Positions 1 through 13,325 of a stretch of 64,000 nt of DNA are shown piece after piece. Location of the stretch: NCBI RefSeq assembly GCF_910589235.1, contig NC_060970.1, positions 4,520,987-4,584,986 of the forward strand, given 5' to 3'. Position 1 is the first letter of the stretch, and each line of letters begins with the position of its first letter. The stretch comes from Vespa crabro (taxonomy: Eukaryota > Arthropoda > Insecta > Hymenoptera > Vespidae). The notes beneath the pieces were generated by a model. The model did no database searches. It was given only the letters and a program-made list of their open reading frames with translations, and had not been told where the DNA came from. Made by a program: the position numbers and the translations under genes.

Positions 1-594
1 ATCGACATCGTAAAAATCTTAGGGGAAGGAAAGGGGGTTGGCAAGTGAACGTGGCACGTCTCGAGTGCGCATAATGCTAACCTGAATCTCGAAGAAGCTG
101 AAAAGAGAAAATTAGAGAGAGAGAGAGAGAGGAGAAGAAGAAGAAGAAGAAGAAGAAGGGTTGGCCCTTAAACAAAAGCCGAAAACACTTAAAGCGTGAG
201 AAAGGAGTGATAAAAAAGCCGCTAAGAGTTCAATAAGTATCCTCCTTAGAGCCAATAACAGTCACTCGAGCTCTCGCTTTGACTCTCTTCTCTATCTCTC
301 TCTCTCTCTCTCTTTTCTTTCACGCCTACCCTTCTCCAAGTTCCTCTCTTTCTTTTCCAACATCGAGAAAGAAAATCGTTTGCTTCGAAGCCTTCGGAGG
401 ATTCTTCTCCTCCTCCTCCTCCTCCTCCTCCTCCTCTTCCTCCTCCGTTGTTGTAATCCCCGAAGCCGATAATCTCCGATCTCATCCCTCGAACGTCCCC
501 TTTCATCCGTCGTCCTTGATTCTACCTATCTCTTTCTATCCGATCGTTCTGATCTCTGTCTCTCTTTCTCTCTCTTATTTACTTCTTCTCCTTC

Positions 595-595
<1 letters not shown>

Positions 596-638
<43 letters not shown>

Positions 639-661
639 TATCATCATCATCATCATCATCT
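596..661. repeat. (TCA)n microsatellite
   Basis: About 22 units with one TTA interruption. Confidence 0.95.
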
Positions 662-1548
662 TCCTTCGTGAAATGTTCGACGGTGAAATCGATGGGTGCC
701 TTTTAACGGATAAGATTTTTTTTTTTTTCCTTTTTCTTTTTTGCTCGATCTGTTCAATGTCTTTATTGAGAACAAGGCATAAGCTAAGGACATCGAATTG
801 ATTATTTTTTTTTTCTTCTTTTTTTTTTTCTTTCTCTCTTTTTCTCTTTCTTTTTTTCTTTCTTTCTTTATTCGCCGATTAAAGGGATGCTAATGGAAGT
901 TTGGTGTGCCGTTCCAATCGCGACGATGCAATGAAGAAGTGGAGTAAGGAGGAGGTGTAGGAGAGAAAGAAGAAAGAGTAGGACAAAGTGAAGGAGGAGG
1001 AGGAGGAGAAGAAAAAGAAAGCTGAGGAGAAGAGGGGAGGATGATAACGACGGAGTAAATAATGTGCTGGCTCCTGTGAATATAGTTACGTGGAATGATC
1101 TAATTACTTTGGATGGGGATAACGAGGCGATACGATTTCGTTGATTATCGTTTTTGCACGAGCTATCGGTCGTGTATCGATATGGCGATAGATGGGAGAA
1201 GGACGGTGGAGGATAAGGTGGAGGGGTGGTGTCGAAGAAAGCGGCGGGAGGGCGAAGAGAGAGTAATATGGTTTGATATATCTTTTAATCGTCGGAAATC
1301 GACAAACCGATTGTCGATACATGGCGAAAAGAAAAACAGGACGGGTGTTTTCATTTCGTTCTTTGATAATTAAGATCCCGATCATTGTAGTTAACGGGAT
1401 AGAGGGGATCGTATTAGAATCGTTATCCGACTGTAATCGAATAAACGTAGGATCCCATATTACGTTCGAGGAAAAGATACTCGTCATCGAAACGTAGTAC
1501 GTTCGTCGTGTTACTGCTGTGTAACGAAACCGGTAAAAATATCAACTC

Positions 1549-1552
<4 letters not shown>

Positions 1553-1607
<55 letters not shown>

Positions 1608-1640
1608 AAGAAGGAAAGAAAAAAAAAAGAAAGAAAGAAA
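1553..1640. repeat. (AG)n then (AAAG)n tract
   Basis: Pure AG for 38 bp, then interrupted purine repeats. Confidence 0.95.
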
Positions 1641-1862
1641 GGGGAAGAGACACATCGGTGACAATAACGAGCGACACGAACGCATTAACGTCAAGCAATT
1701 CTCTTATTTCTCTTATCTCTCTTTTAAAGAGAAAGAGAAATGTTTGTTGAGAATCATCGAATTTCCGTCATTTTGAAATTAGTCCAACTGCTTTGGAGAT
1801 TTTGTTAGAATCTATTGGCACGCGTTCCCTATCGGATTATTAATTGTACCGTAGTTATGCGT

Positions 1863-1868
<6 letters not shown>

Positions 1869-1924
<56 letters not shown>
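1869..1924. repeat. (AT)28 microsatellite
   Basis: 56 bp of uninterrupted AT, one of about 35 TA arrays in the window. Confidence 0.95.
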
Positions 1925-1927
<3 letters not shown>

Positions 1928-2388
1928 TATCTAATGTTATATACGAGTATTAAAGTATAAATAAGCTTTTATATACGAGATCTAATATAGAAACTAATCA
2001 TTGTCATTGATGATGAGTCTCACGGAAATCTAAATAATTTAGATACGTAAGTATATACAATTATAAAAATAAAAAAATGAAAAAACCAATAGCCATTAGG
2101 ATTTTATGTTGATAGTTGATTAAAATAAAATTATAGCGCCTAACCTTGATATCCATTTCGAATGATACGAATGAGAACATTCGTTAAAGGATAGGAAGAA
2201 AGAAAGAAAAAAAAAATGAGAGGAAATAAAAGATAATAAAATCATTATCATCGTGACGTTTCTCTTATCAAATTGATCATCGTTCGGCAAGAAACTCGTT
2301 AATTCGCTTTCGTATTTCAGTTTCGTCAAAGTAGCAATCTTTCGCACCAATCCACGTCACCGATGCCAATTATCTTAATGCCTTTCAG

Positions 2389-2404
2389 TCTCTCTCTCTC
2401 TCTT

Positions 2405-2463
<59 letters not shown>

Positions 2464-2467
2464 TTTT
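2389..2467. repeat. (CT)n microsatellite
   Basis: About 79 bp of CT with a few TTT interruptions. Confidence 0.95.
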
Positions 2468-2985
2468 CGCGATGACTATACCAGCCAAGGCACACGTCCA
2501 AACGGATTGCCTCGGATGTGCTGCATAGTTTAATGTTTCAACCGAGAAGACTATCGCTCGCGATCGTTTCTTCGTTCGCTTTTGAGAATTAAGAGAGAGA
2601 GAGAGAGTGAGAGAATGAGAGAGGGTGGGGAGGGGCGAGATATCTGAAAATAAATCACTCCTCTAGCTCTGGTGACTCACTAATTTGAATAAAGAAAGAA
2701 CGGAAAAGAAAAGGATGGAGTGAACACCGAACGAAGAATAGCAAGATAATAATGTAGCTTTATTTCACGACAAATCTTAGATAGTTATATTTAAATATAA
2801 ATGACATGCACCGATTTATAATATCTTTTCCTATTTTCTTTTTTCTTTTTTCTTTTTTTCTTTTGGATTATTTATTAAACATTTCAAGTCGTATAATATT
2901 TCAATTCCGTATATTTAATCATTTTCAAAATGTTCATGTTACATTTATATCTATATCTATCTATCTACCTATCTATCCACCTATC

Positions 2986-3016
<31 letters not shown>

Positions 3017-4223
3017 TTATATAGATAGGAATAATAATAGAATGGCAATTGTTATAGGAATCGAATTTATTCGAGAAATGAAATACGTTATATCTCGTAT
3101 CGAATAAATGATATAAATAATATAAATAAGATAAATAAGGAGAAAGAAAGAGATGTATAAATTTTTACCGGATAGGATGTGGCTATAACCGCATACAATA
3201 TAAAATGAGTTTGAAAAACATAAGGAAAAAATAATTACGAACCTGCTCTCTCTCTCTTTCTTTCTCTCTATCTCTCTCTCTCTCTCTCTCTCTCCCTCTC
3301 TGTGTGTGTGTAAGCGATTGATAATATGATGATAAGCATGCTTCTAGCTCCATACCGGATTGTTTCCGTTTCCGGTTGTGCAACGTCGATGCGGCATCAG
3401 TTTTATTGAAACTACTACGTGCCATACGAAATATCGCGCTTGTATTCGATTCCACAAGGAAATGGCCGTTTCGAATTTCGTTTTGGTCATTAAACGAATT
3501 CTTAAATTTCGAACCTAGCGTCGTTCGATTTATTTTTATATATACGTTTTATCGACACATTAGATTTTGCACATTCGTTGTAATAAGAAGAAGAAGGAGT
3601 AACAGAGAAAAAAAGAGAGAGAGAATATTTATCGACAAAATAAATTTTTTGAAAATAACCATTAGTGTTTCTCTATGGACGATCGTTCGTCAGTAATTAC
3701 AGTTTTTCTAAGCACTTGTTAGATCAACTAAGACGCCATTGGACTTCCTATCCTCTCATCTCTTCTCTTTTAGTTCTGTTTCGAATTCTTTGATCTTCGC
3801 GATTGAAATTATTTGAAAACTTTATGAACTAACGGCAAGGATTGCGGAGGGATTGTATAGTTGGGATCTTTCGCAAACGAATGACTCGACGCAATTTCGT
3901 GGAAATAGATTAATTTTATTTATCGCGAGAATAAAAGGTGATGGAGAAGAAGGAGGAGGAGTAGGAGGAGGAGGATGATAGCGAGAAAAGAAAAGAAGTA
4001 CGAGTCTAAGCATTGATCATATAAAATCAAAATGAAGCTTATATATCAATTGCGATCGTAAAAAGATTATTTATCAGCGTTTATAAAAATTTAATTACAA
4101 TAAGCTTGTTCGTATTAACGATTGAAATTAAGTAATTAATCGAAATGAAACAATTCGAGTATAATAATCTATTTATGATAAAATGTAGATACATAGATTG
4201 ATAGATACGCACGTATATATATG

Positions 4224-4261
<38 letters not shown>

Positions 4262-4563
4262 GAAGAGTAGAAACACGAGAAGGATAAATGTAGAACGTAA
4301 AGAGGATAGAAAAAAAAGAAAAAAAAAAGGAAAAAAAAAAGAAAAGGATATATATCTGTGTTGGAAATAAACCATCTGGCGATGGTAAAAAGTGTTATAA
4401 AGAGGGATCGGTTTCTCGTTTTCTTTCTCTCGATCCTTTTCTCTCGATCCTCATCGCGTGTCTTTTACAAGTTAGAATCCGAAGAAGTTTAGAAGGAGGT
4501 AGAAGAAGTAGAAGTAGAAGAAGAAGAAGAAGAAGGGGGTGTAGGGTGGAAGAGGAGAGTGGG

Positions 4564-4596
<33 letters not shown>

Positions 4597-4859
4597 GAAG
4601 GACGTATCGCGAATAGATGAAAGTGAGAGACCATGTTACGGGTGCCAACACAAACATGCTCGCCGAGTGTTTCAAAACACGTTGGCTAATGTACCGGGGA
4701 ACGGTAGATCAAGAAATAACCGAGAGAACGCGATCCTCTTCTCTCGTAGATATATACCTCCTCCTTCCTCCCCTGCTTTCTCTATACGTCTCTTACCTCT
4801 GTAATAAAAGAGAAAAAGAAGATCTTTCTACGTTGATATTCTCGAACGAGGAATCCTTC

Positions 4860-4990
4860 CTTCTTTCCTTTCTTTCTTTCTTTTCTTTTTTTTTTTTTTT
4901 TTTTTTTTTTTTGCCGCTTCCTTTTTTCTTGCACACATTTTTTTTCTCTTTTTTTTCTTTTTTTTTTTCTTTTTTTTTTTTTCTTGTTTC
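4860..4990. repeat. Poly(T)-rich tract
   Basis: Almost pure T with scattered C. The minus strand reads as poly-Lys, which is not a gene. Confidence 0.9.
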
Positions 4991-5101
4991 TTTTCTTGTT
5001 TCTTTTCCCTCTCCTACTCTTTTCGTTTCTCTCCTTGTAATAGCTTCGGATCCTTCACGAAGTAGGATGTAAAACATATTTAAGATCTATTCAGTATCAT
5101 G

Positions 5102-5103
<2 letters not shown>

Positions 5104-5162
<59 letters not shown>
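5104..5162. repeat. (TTA)n microsatellite
   Basis: About 19 perfect units. A similar array is at 19411-19477. Confidence 0.95.
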
Positions 5163-5163
<1 letters not shown>

Positions 5164-5472
5164 ATGATAAAATTGAATGTGAAATGTTTAAGAAGATCGA
5201 TAAGAAAAAAATATCTATCCATCTATAACGAATATTTTTTCGTCGACGAAATTTTGTATATATGATATGTTTAATCCGATCGATTTATTCTATTTATAAA
5301 GGTTAAAAAAAAAAAAAGAAAAAAGAAAAAAGAAAAAAAAGAGAAAAAAAAGAAACAAAGAAAAAAATATGAAGAAAAAAAGAAAGAAATTGAAATTTGA
5401 ACGGGACAGTTATATTTTTAAGTAAGATTCCTACGTGATATTATTTACGACCGATCGCATAGCAACCGTGGT

Positions 5473-5517
<45 letters not shown>

Positions 5518-5835
5518 GATCGCAATAACCGAGGTCTTTTCATCGAGTGGCACGTGGTATATCGGTGATGATGTCAATGATAGGTACGCTAAATGTATAT
5601 CCATAACGATATTAGCATATTTGCTCTGATAGGAAGATTTACTGATAATTATTGCGATAAGGAGCAATCGAGTGCGCAATAGACGACGGTACGGCGCGAC
5701 AAACAATCGGCGCTTATTCGAAACCTCGGACGAAACATATATAAATTTTATCATAAATCTTCGAATGCCATAATCGTACGCACTTATAAAAAGAGTTCTT
5801 TACGTACTATCGTTTATTTTTAATATATCTATATA

Positions 5836-5881
<46 letters not shown>

Positions 5882-5904
5882 AGTATTATGTATGCACATT
5901 GACA

Positions 5905-6195
5905 TAGGTGCATTTAATTGGCCTTTGATACGGCATTGGTGTCGGCGCACCTATATTTTCGTGATTCGCCGGTGTGCGCCATAAAACCGATTAGACTTAT
6001 TCCGAGTGGACGGATTAGTTGGCACAATAATAGAAAGACTACGAAGATGGAGAAGCTTTCGGTGCTTTTATCTTCGTATACAATGAATATTCTTTCGAGC
6101 AAATCATCCACAAAAGAGGAGACCCATATATTGAATAGTCTTTGGGTTCGTATAAACGAATGGACAATCCGATTAAAATACTCTACCTATCCATA
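5905..6195. promoter_or_regulatory. Candidate intronic enhancer patch
   Basis: About 290 bp of non-repetitive sequence between two TA arrays. It contains a homeodomain-type TAATTG (5915-5920) directly followed by a TCF-type CCTTTGAT (5922-5929), and CCATAAA near 5989. Open on both strands for 65-92 codons but unlike any protein I know. Regulatory role is inference. Confidence 0.22.
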
Positions 6196-6229
6196 GAACG
6201 GACGATTACTACTTTATACACACACAGAT

Positions 6230-6269
<40 letters not shown>

Positions 6270-6400
6270 TATTATTTCATTTAAATAAATATACGTATTT
6301 ATGTATCTGTAAATTATCATATGAGAATACTTTTATATAACACGTTTCCTCTATTTCGCTGTAGAAAAGAAAAAGAGGAAAAGAAAAAAAAAATAAAGAG

Positions 6401-6438
<38 letters not shown>

Positions 6439-6607
6439 AAAAGACTTGAAATCATTTTCCATTAGACATTGGTTGGTATCTATTCTTTGGTACTTTCGAA
6501 ATACGTTGTGTAAGGATTTCCAAATTGTGGTTTTTTTCGAGGGTAAATTCGAGGATAGCAGAGTTAGTGGGAGGGGAGGAGTTAGGTGGAGTGGGACAGG
6601 GGAACGG

Positions 6608-6610
<3 letters not shown>

Positions 6611-6651
<41 letters not shown>
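6611..6651. repeat. (GA)n microsatellite
   Basis: About 20 perfect units. Confidence 0.95.
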
Positions 6652-6653
<2 letters not shown>

Positions 6654-6757
6654 TAGAGGTATGGTAAAAACCTGGGAATATTTGCACTCGAGCGAAAATT
6701 ACGTGGGTTAGAGGAAGTGCAACGAGTGCTTACGAGGGCCTCGCTGTGTGTTGGCTA

Positions 6758-6799
<42 letters not shown>

Positions 6800-7050
6800 C
6801 TACCCTCTCTTTATCTCTTTTCGTCTCTCATCTGTCTTTTTCTCACTTCCTCTCTACGGTTCGTACGGCGATGGGTTTCGTGGTCGGCTTGTGCGGGACG
6901 CCAGGAGAGCCAATATCGTTAGATATTCATTTCGTAAGTTTGAAGTAGAACAAAATATAGAAACTCGCGGAATAACTCCCTTGCCTCCCATCTCACCCCC
7001 CTTCCTTTCCTCCTCCAACACTGCCCTCTTTTACTCTCTCTCTCTCTCTT

Positions 7051-7060
<10 letters not shown>

Positions 7061-7093
<33 letters not shown>

Positions 7094-7100
7094 ATCTATC
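7061..7100. repeat. (TATC)n microsatellite
   Basis: Tetranucleotide array following a CT run. Confidence 0.92.
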
Positions 7101-8001
7101 TCTCTTTCTCCTTCTACATATTACCCTTACAGTTTGCTCGTAGAAAGTCGCCCTCTTTCTCGCGGCCAAGAGTACGATTTTGCGCAACTATCGCAGTCGA
7201 ATCTCCGCAATGAGAAAGATACCCCGTTGGTCAGAATTTCACCCCTTTTTTTACGATGGAGGTCGAGCAAAGGAAAACGAAAAAAAAAAAAAAAAGGGAG
7301 AGAGGGAGAGAAAAAGAAAGAAAGAAAGGGAAGAGTGGTCGGAAAAACGATAAAAAAGAAAAAGAAGATCAAGGAACAGAGATATTCCTTAGAGATAACG
7401 AGATTTGTAATAGATAGAGACGAACGTAATCAAGAATAAAAGAGAGGAGGAAGGACTAATAAAAAAAAAATGAAAAATAAGAAAAAATAAAAAAAAAAAA
7501 ATAAGGAATAGCAGATCATCGAAATAAGCCTGAGTTTGATGAGTGCAAAAACACAGGTGTCACCATCGTGATTTGCATCGGATGGTACGAGATAACGTTA
7601 TCGTTGCACACAATCAAACACGTTCACGCCGATCGTATTCCATTTTCCCTGATTTACGATATGAAAAGATCTTTCGTCTCTCTCTCTCTCTCTCTTTCTT
7701 TCGTTCTACTTCTTCTTTTTTCTAATTTCCTTTTTTTGTTTTATTTAATTCTTTTTTTTTTTTTTTTTCATTTAACACGGCCCAATACGAAGAAACAAAT
7801 AAGACGTGTCATTTTTTGTTTTGTTTTGAAATGTTTATGATTAGAAGAAAAAAAAAAAAAGAAAGAAAGAAAGAAAGAAAGAAAAAAAAGCAGAACAATT
7901 TTTATCGCTTAGTCAGAATATTATCTTTCATTGAATCATTTCTAATTCCCTTTTTTTCTTTTTTCCTTTTTACTACAGCGTTACGTCTTTCTATCTCTCT
8001 A

Positions 8002-8051
<50 letters not shown>

Positions 8052-8249
8052 CTCTCTCAGTTCTCTCGTCCATTTGATCATCCGCTCCTTTTATCTTCCG
8101 TTTGATTCGTTCCATCTAACATAAGTTGGTGGCATCGTATTTCTTGCGGGTAAGAAATACTCTAAAACAAGGCGGACTTCCCATCCGTAGCATATCGTCA
8201 GTACGGTCTACGAAGTTTCAACGTATGCCATTTGATAACGTCGCCACGT

Positions 8250-8330
8250 TGATCGTCGTTGTCTTCGTCATCGTTGTCGTAGTCGTCGTCGATGTCGTCG
8301 ACGTCGATGTCGTCGACGTCGTTTTCATCG
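8250..8330. repeat. GTC-rich block with 15-bp duplication
   Basis: GATGTCGTCGACGTC occurs twice in tandem (8291-8305, 8306-8320) inside a longer GTC-rich run. Each copy contains the palindrome GTCGAC. Confidence 0.85.
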
Positions 8331-8462
8331 TTTACGTCATCTTCTTCTTCGTCTTCGTCTTCATCTTCCTCGCCAGCGGTGGAACCAAAAGTGTAAGCAA
8401 TAAACGATAAGGGCTAATAAACTTACAAGACGTAAAATCTGAACACTTAGCTTTTGTTCTAA

Positions 8463-8509
<47 letters not shown>

Positions 8510-8741
8510 TCTATCATTGAACGAGATAAAACTCTTTCTAACGTTACAAAAAAGTTCTCTCTATTATCGCGGTTCCCATCGTGATGATGCATGCCATGTA
8601 TAATTTATATATTCGAGAAACATAAAGAGAATGAAAGGAAGAAGGAAAAAAAAATTTTTTTTTTTTTGTTTTTTGAATAAAAAGAAGACGAAAAAAACTT
8701 TGACGAAAACCCCATCGTTACCTGAGTGGTCGAACTTCATT

Positions 8742-8790
<49 letters not shown>

Positions 8791-9122
8791 ATCTCTATCT
8801 CGTTAGAAATTATAAAGTCCTTTCGACGTACCCACATGTAGGAGAGGGTATCTACTCGAGGTAGAGAGTATAGAGGGATATATAAAACAAAAAAAAAAAA
8901 AAAAAAAAAAGAAAGAAAGAAAAGAAAAAGAAAAAAAATATAATGAAGGAAGGAAGGGCACAGGGTACTCACGGATGGAAAAGAATCAGTTTTCGGTATT
9001 TTCGCGAATACCCGCTCCTCTCTTCTCTCCTCCTCCATCTATAATGGTATTCCCTAGAAAATTAGCGAGAAGTAGGCGGAAGAGACGGGGAGCTTGTTGT
9101 AAACGGTCCAGGATACTCTCTG

Positions 9123-9156
<34 letters not shown>

Positions 9157-9640
9157 ATATGCTTTACCCGAGATACGTACGCGTCCTATCAATGTATGGG
9201 TGTATATATAAATACGTGTATGCGTAGTACATACGTCTGGCTTGGGTCCGAGCGATAAAGGAAAAAAAGAGGGAGACGAAAGACGATCCGGATGCTCCAT
9301 CATTGTCGGCTGAAACATTAATTTGAAAATCTGAATAATTAGGAACTAACTTTTGCGCGATGTGTAAAACTCCAGTTCTCGTATGTGCGCTCCTGCCGGC
9401 CCGGCGCCGCGTTGTACCACCGATCGCGTCTACGTATGCACCGGCGCGTGTAATCGCTCGTAGATGAGTGTATGCGTGTCTGCGTGCGGTTATATGTGCG
9501 TGATTATGTGTGTTTGTATGTATATGTCCACATGTGTATATGTATATGTGTATACGACTCTCGCGTGCATTTCGACTTCACTCGTTGCCGGAGAAGCCGC
9601 TTTTCTCCGACGACCTCACTGATGAACCTTTTCTGCTTCC

Positions 9641-9684
<44 letters not shown>

Positions 9685-9845
9685 CTTTCTCTTTTTTGAT
9701 TCTCTCGTTTTATCTATATATTCCTTACCCTTTCATCCAAATTATTCTCCTCTACGTACGTACATAGGTATATATAAGGAATTAAATGGACAATTAAATT
9801 GGTCAAAGATACGAAACATCTACACTACACACACCCACACACGCT

Positions 9846-9885
<40 letters not shown>

Positions 9886-10265
9886 CTTCTTTAAATGTAG
9901 TTAAAAAAAAAAAATCGCTTGACTTTAAATCGATCGATATACTCCATACTCCTCACCCCGTTTACAGTCGAGATGCGTATCTACTTGCAGCAAAAGCTCC
10001 GATGGTATCGTTATTACGCTTTTAAATATACCTTCGCGATGCTTGCACGCGATGCTCGCCGAGACTCCATCAAGAGCTCGTTTCTTGAGTAAGTAGAAGA
10101 AGAAGAAGAAGTGGAGGAGGTGGAGGAAGAGGAAATAGGAGAAGAAGAAAAAAAGAGAAAGGAAGAAAGAAGAAAGAGATGATCAAAGCTCGGAGTCCTT
10201 CGATTTAACCGTCGGCAGGGTTACGTCGTATCGTATCGCTTGGAACGATAAAAAAAGAAAAAAAG

Positions 10266-10296
<31 letters not shown>

Positions 10297-11132
10297 AGTA
10301 GAAAGAATAGAAAAAGGGGGATGGTGACCAGTTCAGTTAAGTTCAAACGTTAGGCGGCTCGATCTTTTTCTTATCGGGTCAACAGAGATTTATAGAAACG
10401 GGCCGTGGTTGGTGGTGTATTATCATGACTCGAGTGCACGTTGCACGAAGTCGACGAGTCGATCTAAACTACGATACGCATGCTCGTCAAGTCGTCTGTT
10501 CACTGTGAGTACACAGAGTAGTAGTTGTGTACGAGTATTAGTAGTTTCTGTATACATATCTATCTATGTATATATATATATATATGTATCTATGTATGTA
10601 TGTATGTATGTATTTCTAAGCATCAACCGAAATTATCATTCGCAAACCGTGACGGAGTGGTAAGCTTGAAAATTACCTGCTCGATTTGCGAGACCGATAA
10701 ATCGAGGAAAAGTAGCGCTTTTGTATCCAAGAAGGAAACAGTAGCTGGGAGGGGAAGTAACGATCGTGATGTTGGTAACGATTTTACTCGCCCAGTACCC
10801 CCTCGAATTATTTATCGATCCTTTCGCGTTCTCACGCTATGCTTCCGATTCGTAATGAGCGATAACGACCGGTGGTGGGGGGTGGGTGGACGTGGGAGGG
10901 GAGAGGGATAAAAATGGAAACGATTATGACAATCGTATCTAAAGAAAAATTAGTACATTACGTTAGGAGACCTTTGAATGATTAAACATTTTTCATTTAG
11001 AATTCATTTTAATTATTGTCGACATTAATTACTGGTCTAACTGTAGAACGTTTATTTGTCTATCATAAAAATGACGTGTATATCGGTCGATCCTTATCTT
11101 TTTCATTTCCAAAGAAAAAGAATTGAAGCTCG

Positions 11133-11179
<47 letters not shown>

Positions 11180-11779
11180 AAGAAAGACAAAAAAAAAGAA
11201 CAAAGAAAGAAAAAGAAACGTGCAAACATGCGTGTAGTCAAACAGGTAAAAAAAAGAGAAAGAAAGAACGTATCTCGAAATCAATTTTTTTCCTTCTTCT
11301 CTGGACCGAGATAAAAACCTAACGAAGCTGGGCTCGCAAGCTTTATTACGCAAAAGCGGTAAACATACATACATATATACCTACATACGTACATAGATGG
11401 ATACATGCATACATACATATGTACGTACATATGCACATAAATATATATACACATGAATACGCGCATAGACATATGTCTCTAGTAATACATAGGCAAAAAG
11501 AGAGAAAGAGAGAGTCAGTGGAGACTACGGAGATGGCGGAGAAGGACGGAAAGGAAAGGGGTAGATCGCGTAGAAACAGTCTCGACCATAGAGGTTGGAA
11601 GGATGGTTTACATGAGAGAACGTTGGCGAGGAAAACGAGGTGCGAACTAGTGGGTGTGAGGTTTTTAGGTGGACGATGGTGTTGGCGATGGCGATGATGA
11701 TGGTGGTGGTAACGGTGGTGTATAGAAATCGGGAGAGAGAGAGAGAGAGAGAAAAGAAGCGAGACACGGTGTTGGCGGG

Positions 11780-12290
11780 GTACGGGACAAAAATACGCTG
11801 AAAATTAGATTCATAACTTTTCCGCTGCGCTTTCGTGGCGAAACGACTAAAGGCCGGGCCGGGCTAGTTAAAAATTCCGTGTGTTCGCGAATATCAATCC
11901 CTACTCTCTACCTCCTTTTCTCCGGCGCCCCTTCCTTCCCTCCCTCCCTCCCCCTGTTCACGTACGTGAAAAGAGGAAGAGAGTGAGAGAGAGAAACAGT
12001 GAACCACCTACGCCGTACGTACATACGTGGAGCCCGTTCTCCGGACAAACTCCCTTCAGAGCCCCTCGAAACGAACGGAGCTCACGATTTGCGCGGCCGG
12101 TTATACCTAACCTATACCTTTCTCCACCTACATCGTACCACGCCTCCATCGTCCAGACGGACGACGGGAATTATCTCCGTTTTTCCGCAAACGCGATTAA
12201 CCAGAAACGTCGTTCAGCGAGCCCCCTCTAGGCTTCTCTCTTTGGAGAAAGGGAGAGAGAAAGAGAGAGAGAGAGAGAGTGAAAAGGTAA
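11780..12290. promoter_or_regulatory. CpG-containing island ending in a consensus donor
   Basis: Mostly non-repetitive and GC-rich for this window (GGCCGGGCCGGGC near 11853, GCGCGGCCGG near 12089). Just after a GA run it ends at AAAAG|GTAAGTGAG (GT at 12287), a perfect 5' splice-site consensus. It could be an untranslated alternative first exon of cut, but no TATA or strong initiator stands out, and GTAAGT occurs elsewhere by chance. Confidence 0.2.
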
Positions 12291-12494
12291 GTGAGAAAGA
12301 TAGAGAACGAGGATGGTCCCTCTGGTGGTTCTCTACGTTCCTTTTTCTCTATTTCTCTTTCTCTTTCTCTCGACTCCTTTCCCCACACCATTAGAGTCAG
12401 CTTCGTCCTCCTCCTGTCCCAGTACTTCCTTCGGCTTTCGACTCGACTCCGCCGATTGATAATTCACGATTAATCCGCCTCGAAAGCCAACGTG

Positions 12495-12532
<38 letters not shown>

Positions 12533-13130
12533 CACTCTCCCTATCTTTTTACCTCTATCTCGATTCTCTCACCCTTCCTCTCTCGTTCGATTTTACGGCG
12601 AATTTCGTGTGGTCGCGTAATATCGATCCTCCTTCTCGTAATAGACCAAATGGAATCTCTAATCGCGCGTGCCGTTTTAACCGTTTGTTGGGTGGACGGG
12701 AGGTGAAGAAGAGAGGAGGACCGATCAACTTCTTCTCGACCTCTTATGTGTACCGATCTCGAGAGCAAACTCGATCGTTTGTTTAAGAATAAGAGTATGT
12801 GAAATAGAGACAGCAAGAGAGACAGATAGAGATAGAATGAAAGAATGAAAAAGAGAGATAGAAGTACTCAAGGAAAGAAAAAGAGAAAAGAAGAAAAAAA
12901 AATTGAAAAAAAAAAAAAAAAAAAAGAAAGAAGAAGAAACAATTACGCCGAATCCAATTAAAATACTTAATACCCATTCTCTAATTCTATTTTCTATTTT
13001 ACTCAAAATCCGTCTCGGATTTCTTTCCTATCTCACTTTCTCATTCAGGCAGTGATTCGTAGCTAACGTAGTACGCCCGGGAGTACATGACTTATCAGTC
13101 TGGTGGATTTCTCGCCGATGATGGAGAGCA

Positions 13131-13162
<32 letters not shown>

Positions 13163-13274
13163 CTTTCTCTGATTCGCCTTCTCTTTTTAGCACGGCAAGT
13201 ATACGATATTTAGAATTAATCCTTCCTTTGTGTCAGCACCCAGTATCGCTCTGTCCGGCTCTTTCTCTCTCTGT

Positions 13275-13325
13275 TCGTCCGTCCGTCCGTCCGTCCGTCC
13301 GTCCGTCCGTCTGCCTGCCTGCCTG
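13275..13325. repeat. (GTCC)n passing into (CTGC)n
   Basis: Perfect GTCC units run into CTGCCTGC units, a compound tetranucleotide microsatellite. Confidence 0.93.

Larger units (their letters stand above)
1..5900. other. Intron block: microsatellites with short ordinary patches
   Basis: TCC array (about 404-450), TCA array (596-661), AG/AAAG array (1553-1640), TA array (1869-1924), CT array (2389-2467), GA/CT and TA tracts near 2590, 2990, 3245-3302 and 4215, poly(T) 4860-4990, A-rich run 5305-5390, TTA array (5104-5162) and AG array near 5479-5511. Ordinary sequence lies at about 1040-1500, 3310-3720, 4600-4780 and 5520-5760. No exon seen. Confidence 0.7.
6196..11779. other. Intron block: microsatellites with CpG patches
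   Basis: GA (6611-6651), CT (6762-6800), TATC (7061-7100), A-rich 7270-7370 and 7460-7502, CT (8005-8048, 8463-8501, 8742-8783), GTC block (8250-8330), TA (9645-9682, 9855-9881). A CpG-rich patch at 9340-9470 (CCGGCCCGGCGCCGCG) and ordinary sequence at 9960-10090 and 10370-10540 are the only places I would test for regulation. No exon seen. Confidence 0.65.

Noticed and set aside
279..671. Open frame with Ser and His runs
   Set aside because: Built from CT, TCC and TCA microsatellites; no conserved segment.
11235..11255. AAACAGGTAAAA as a recursive splice site
   Set aside because: Purine-rich upstream and a poor donor.
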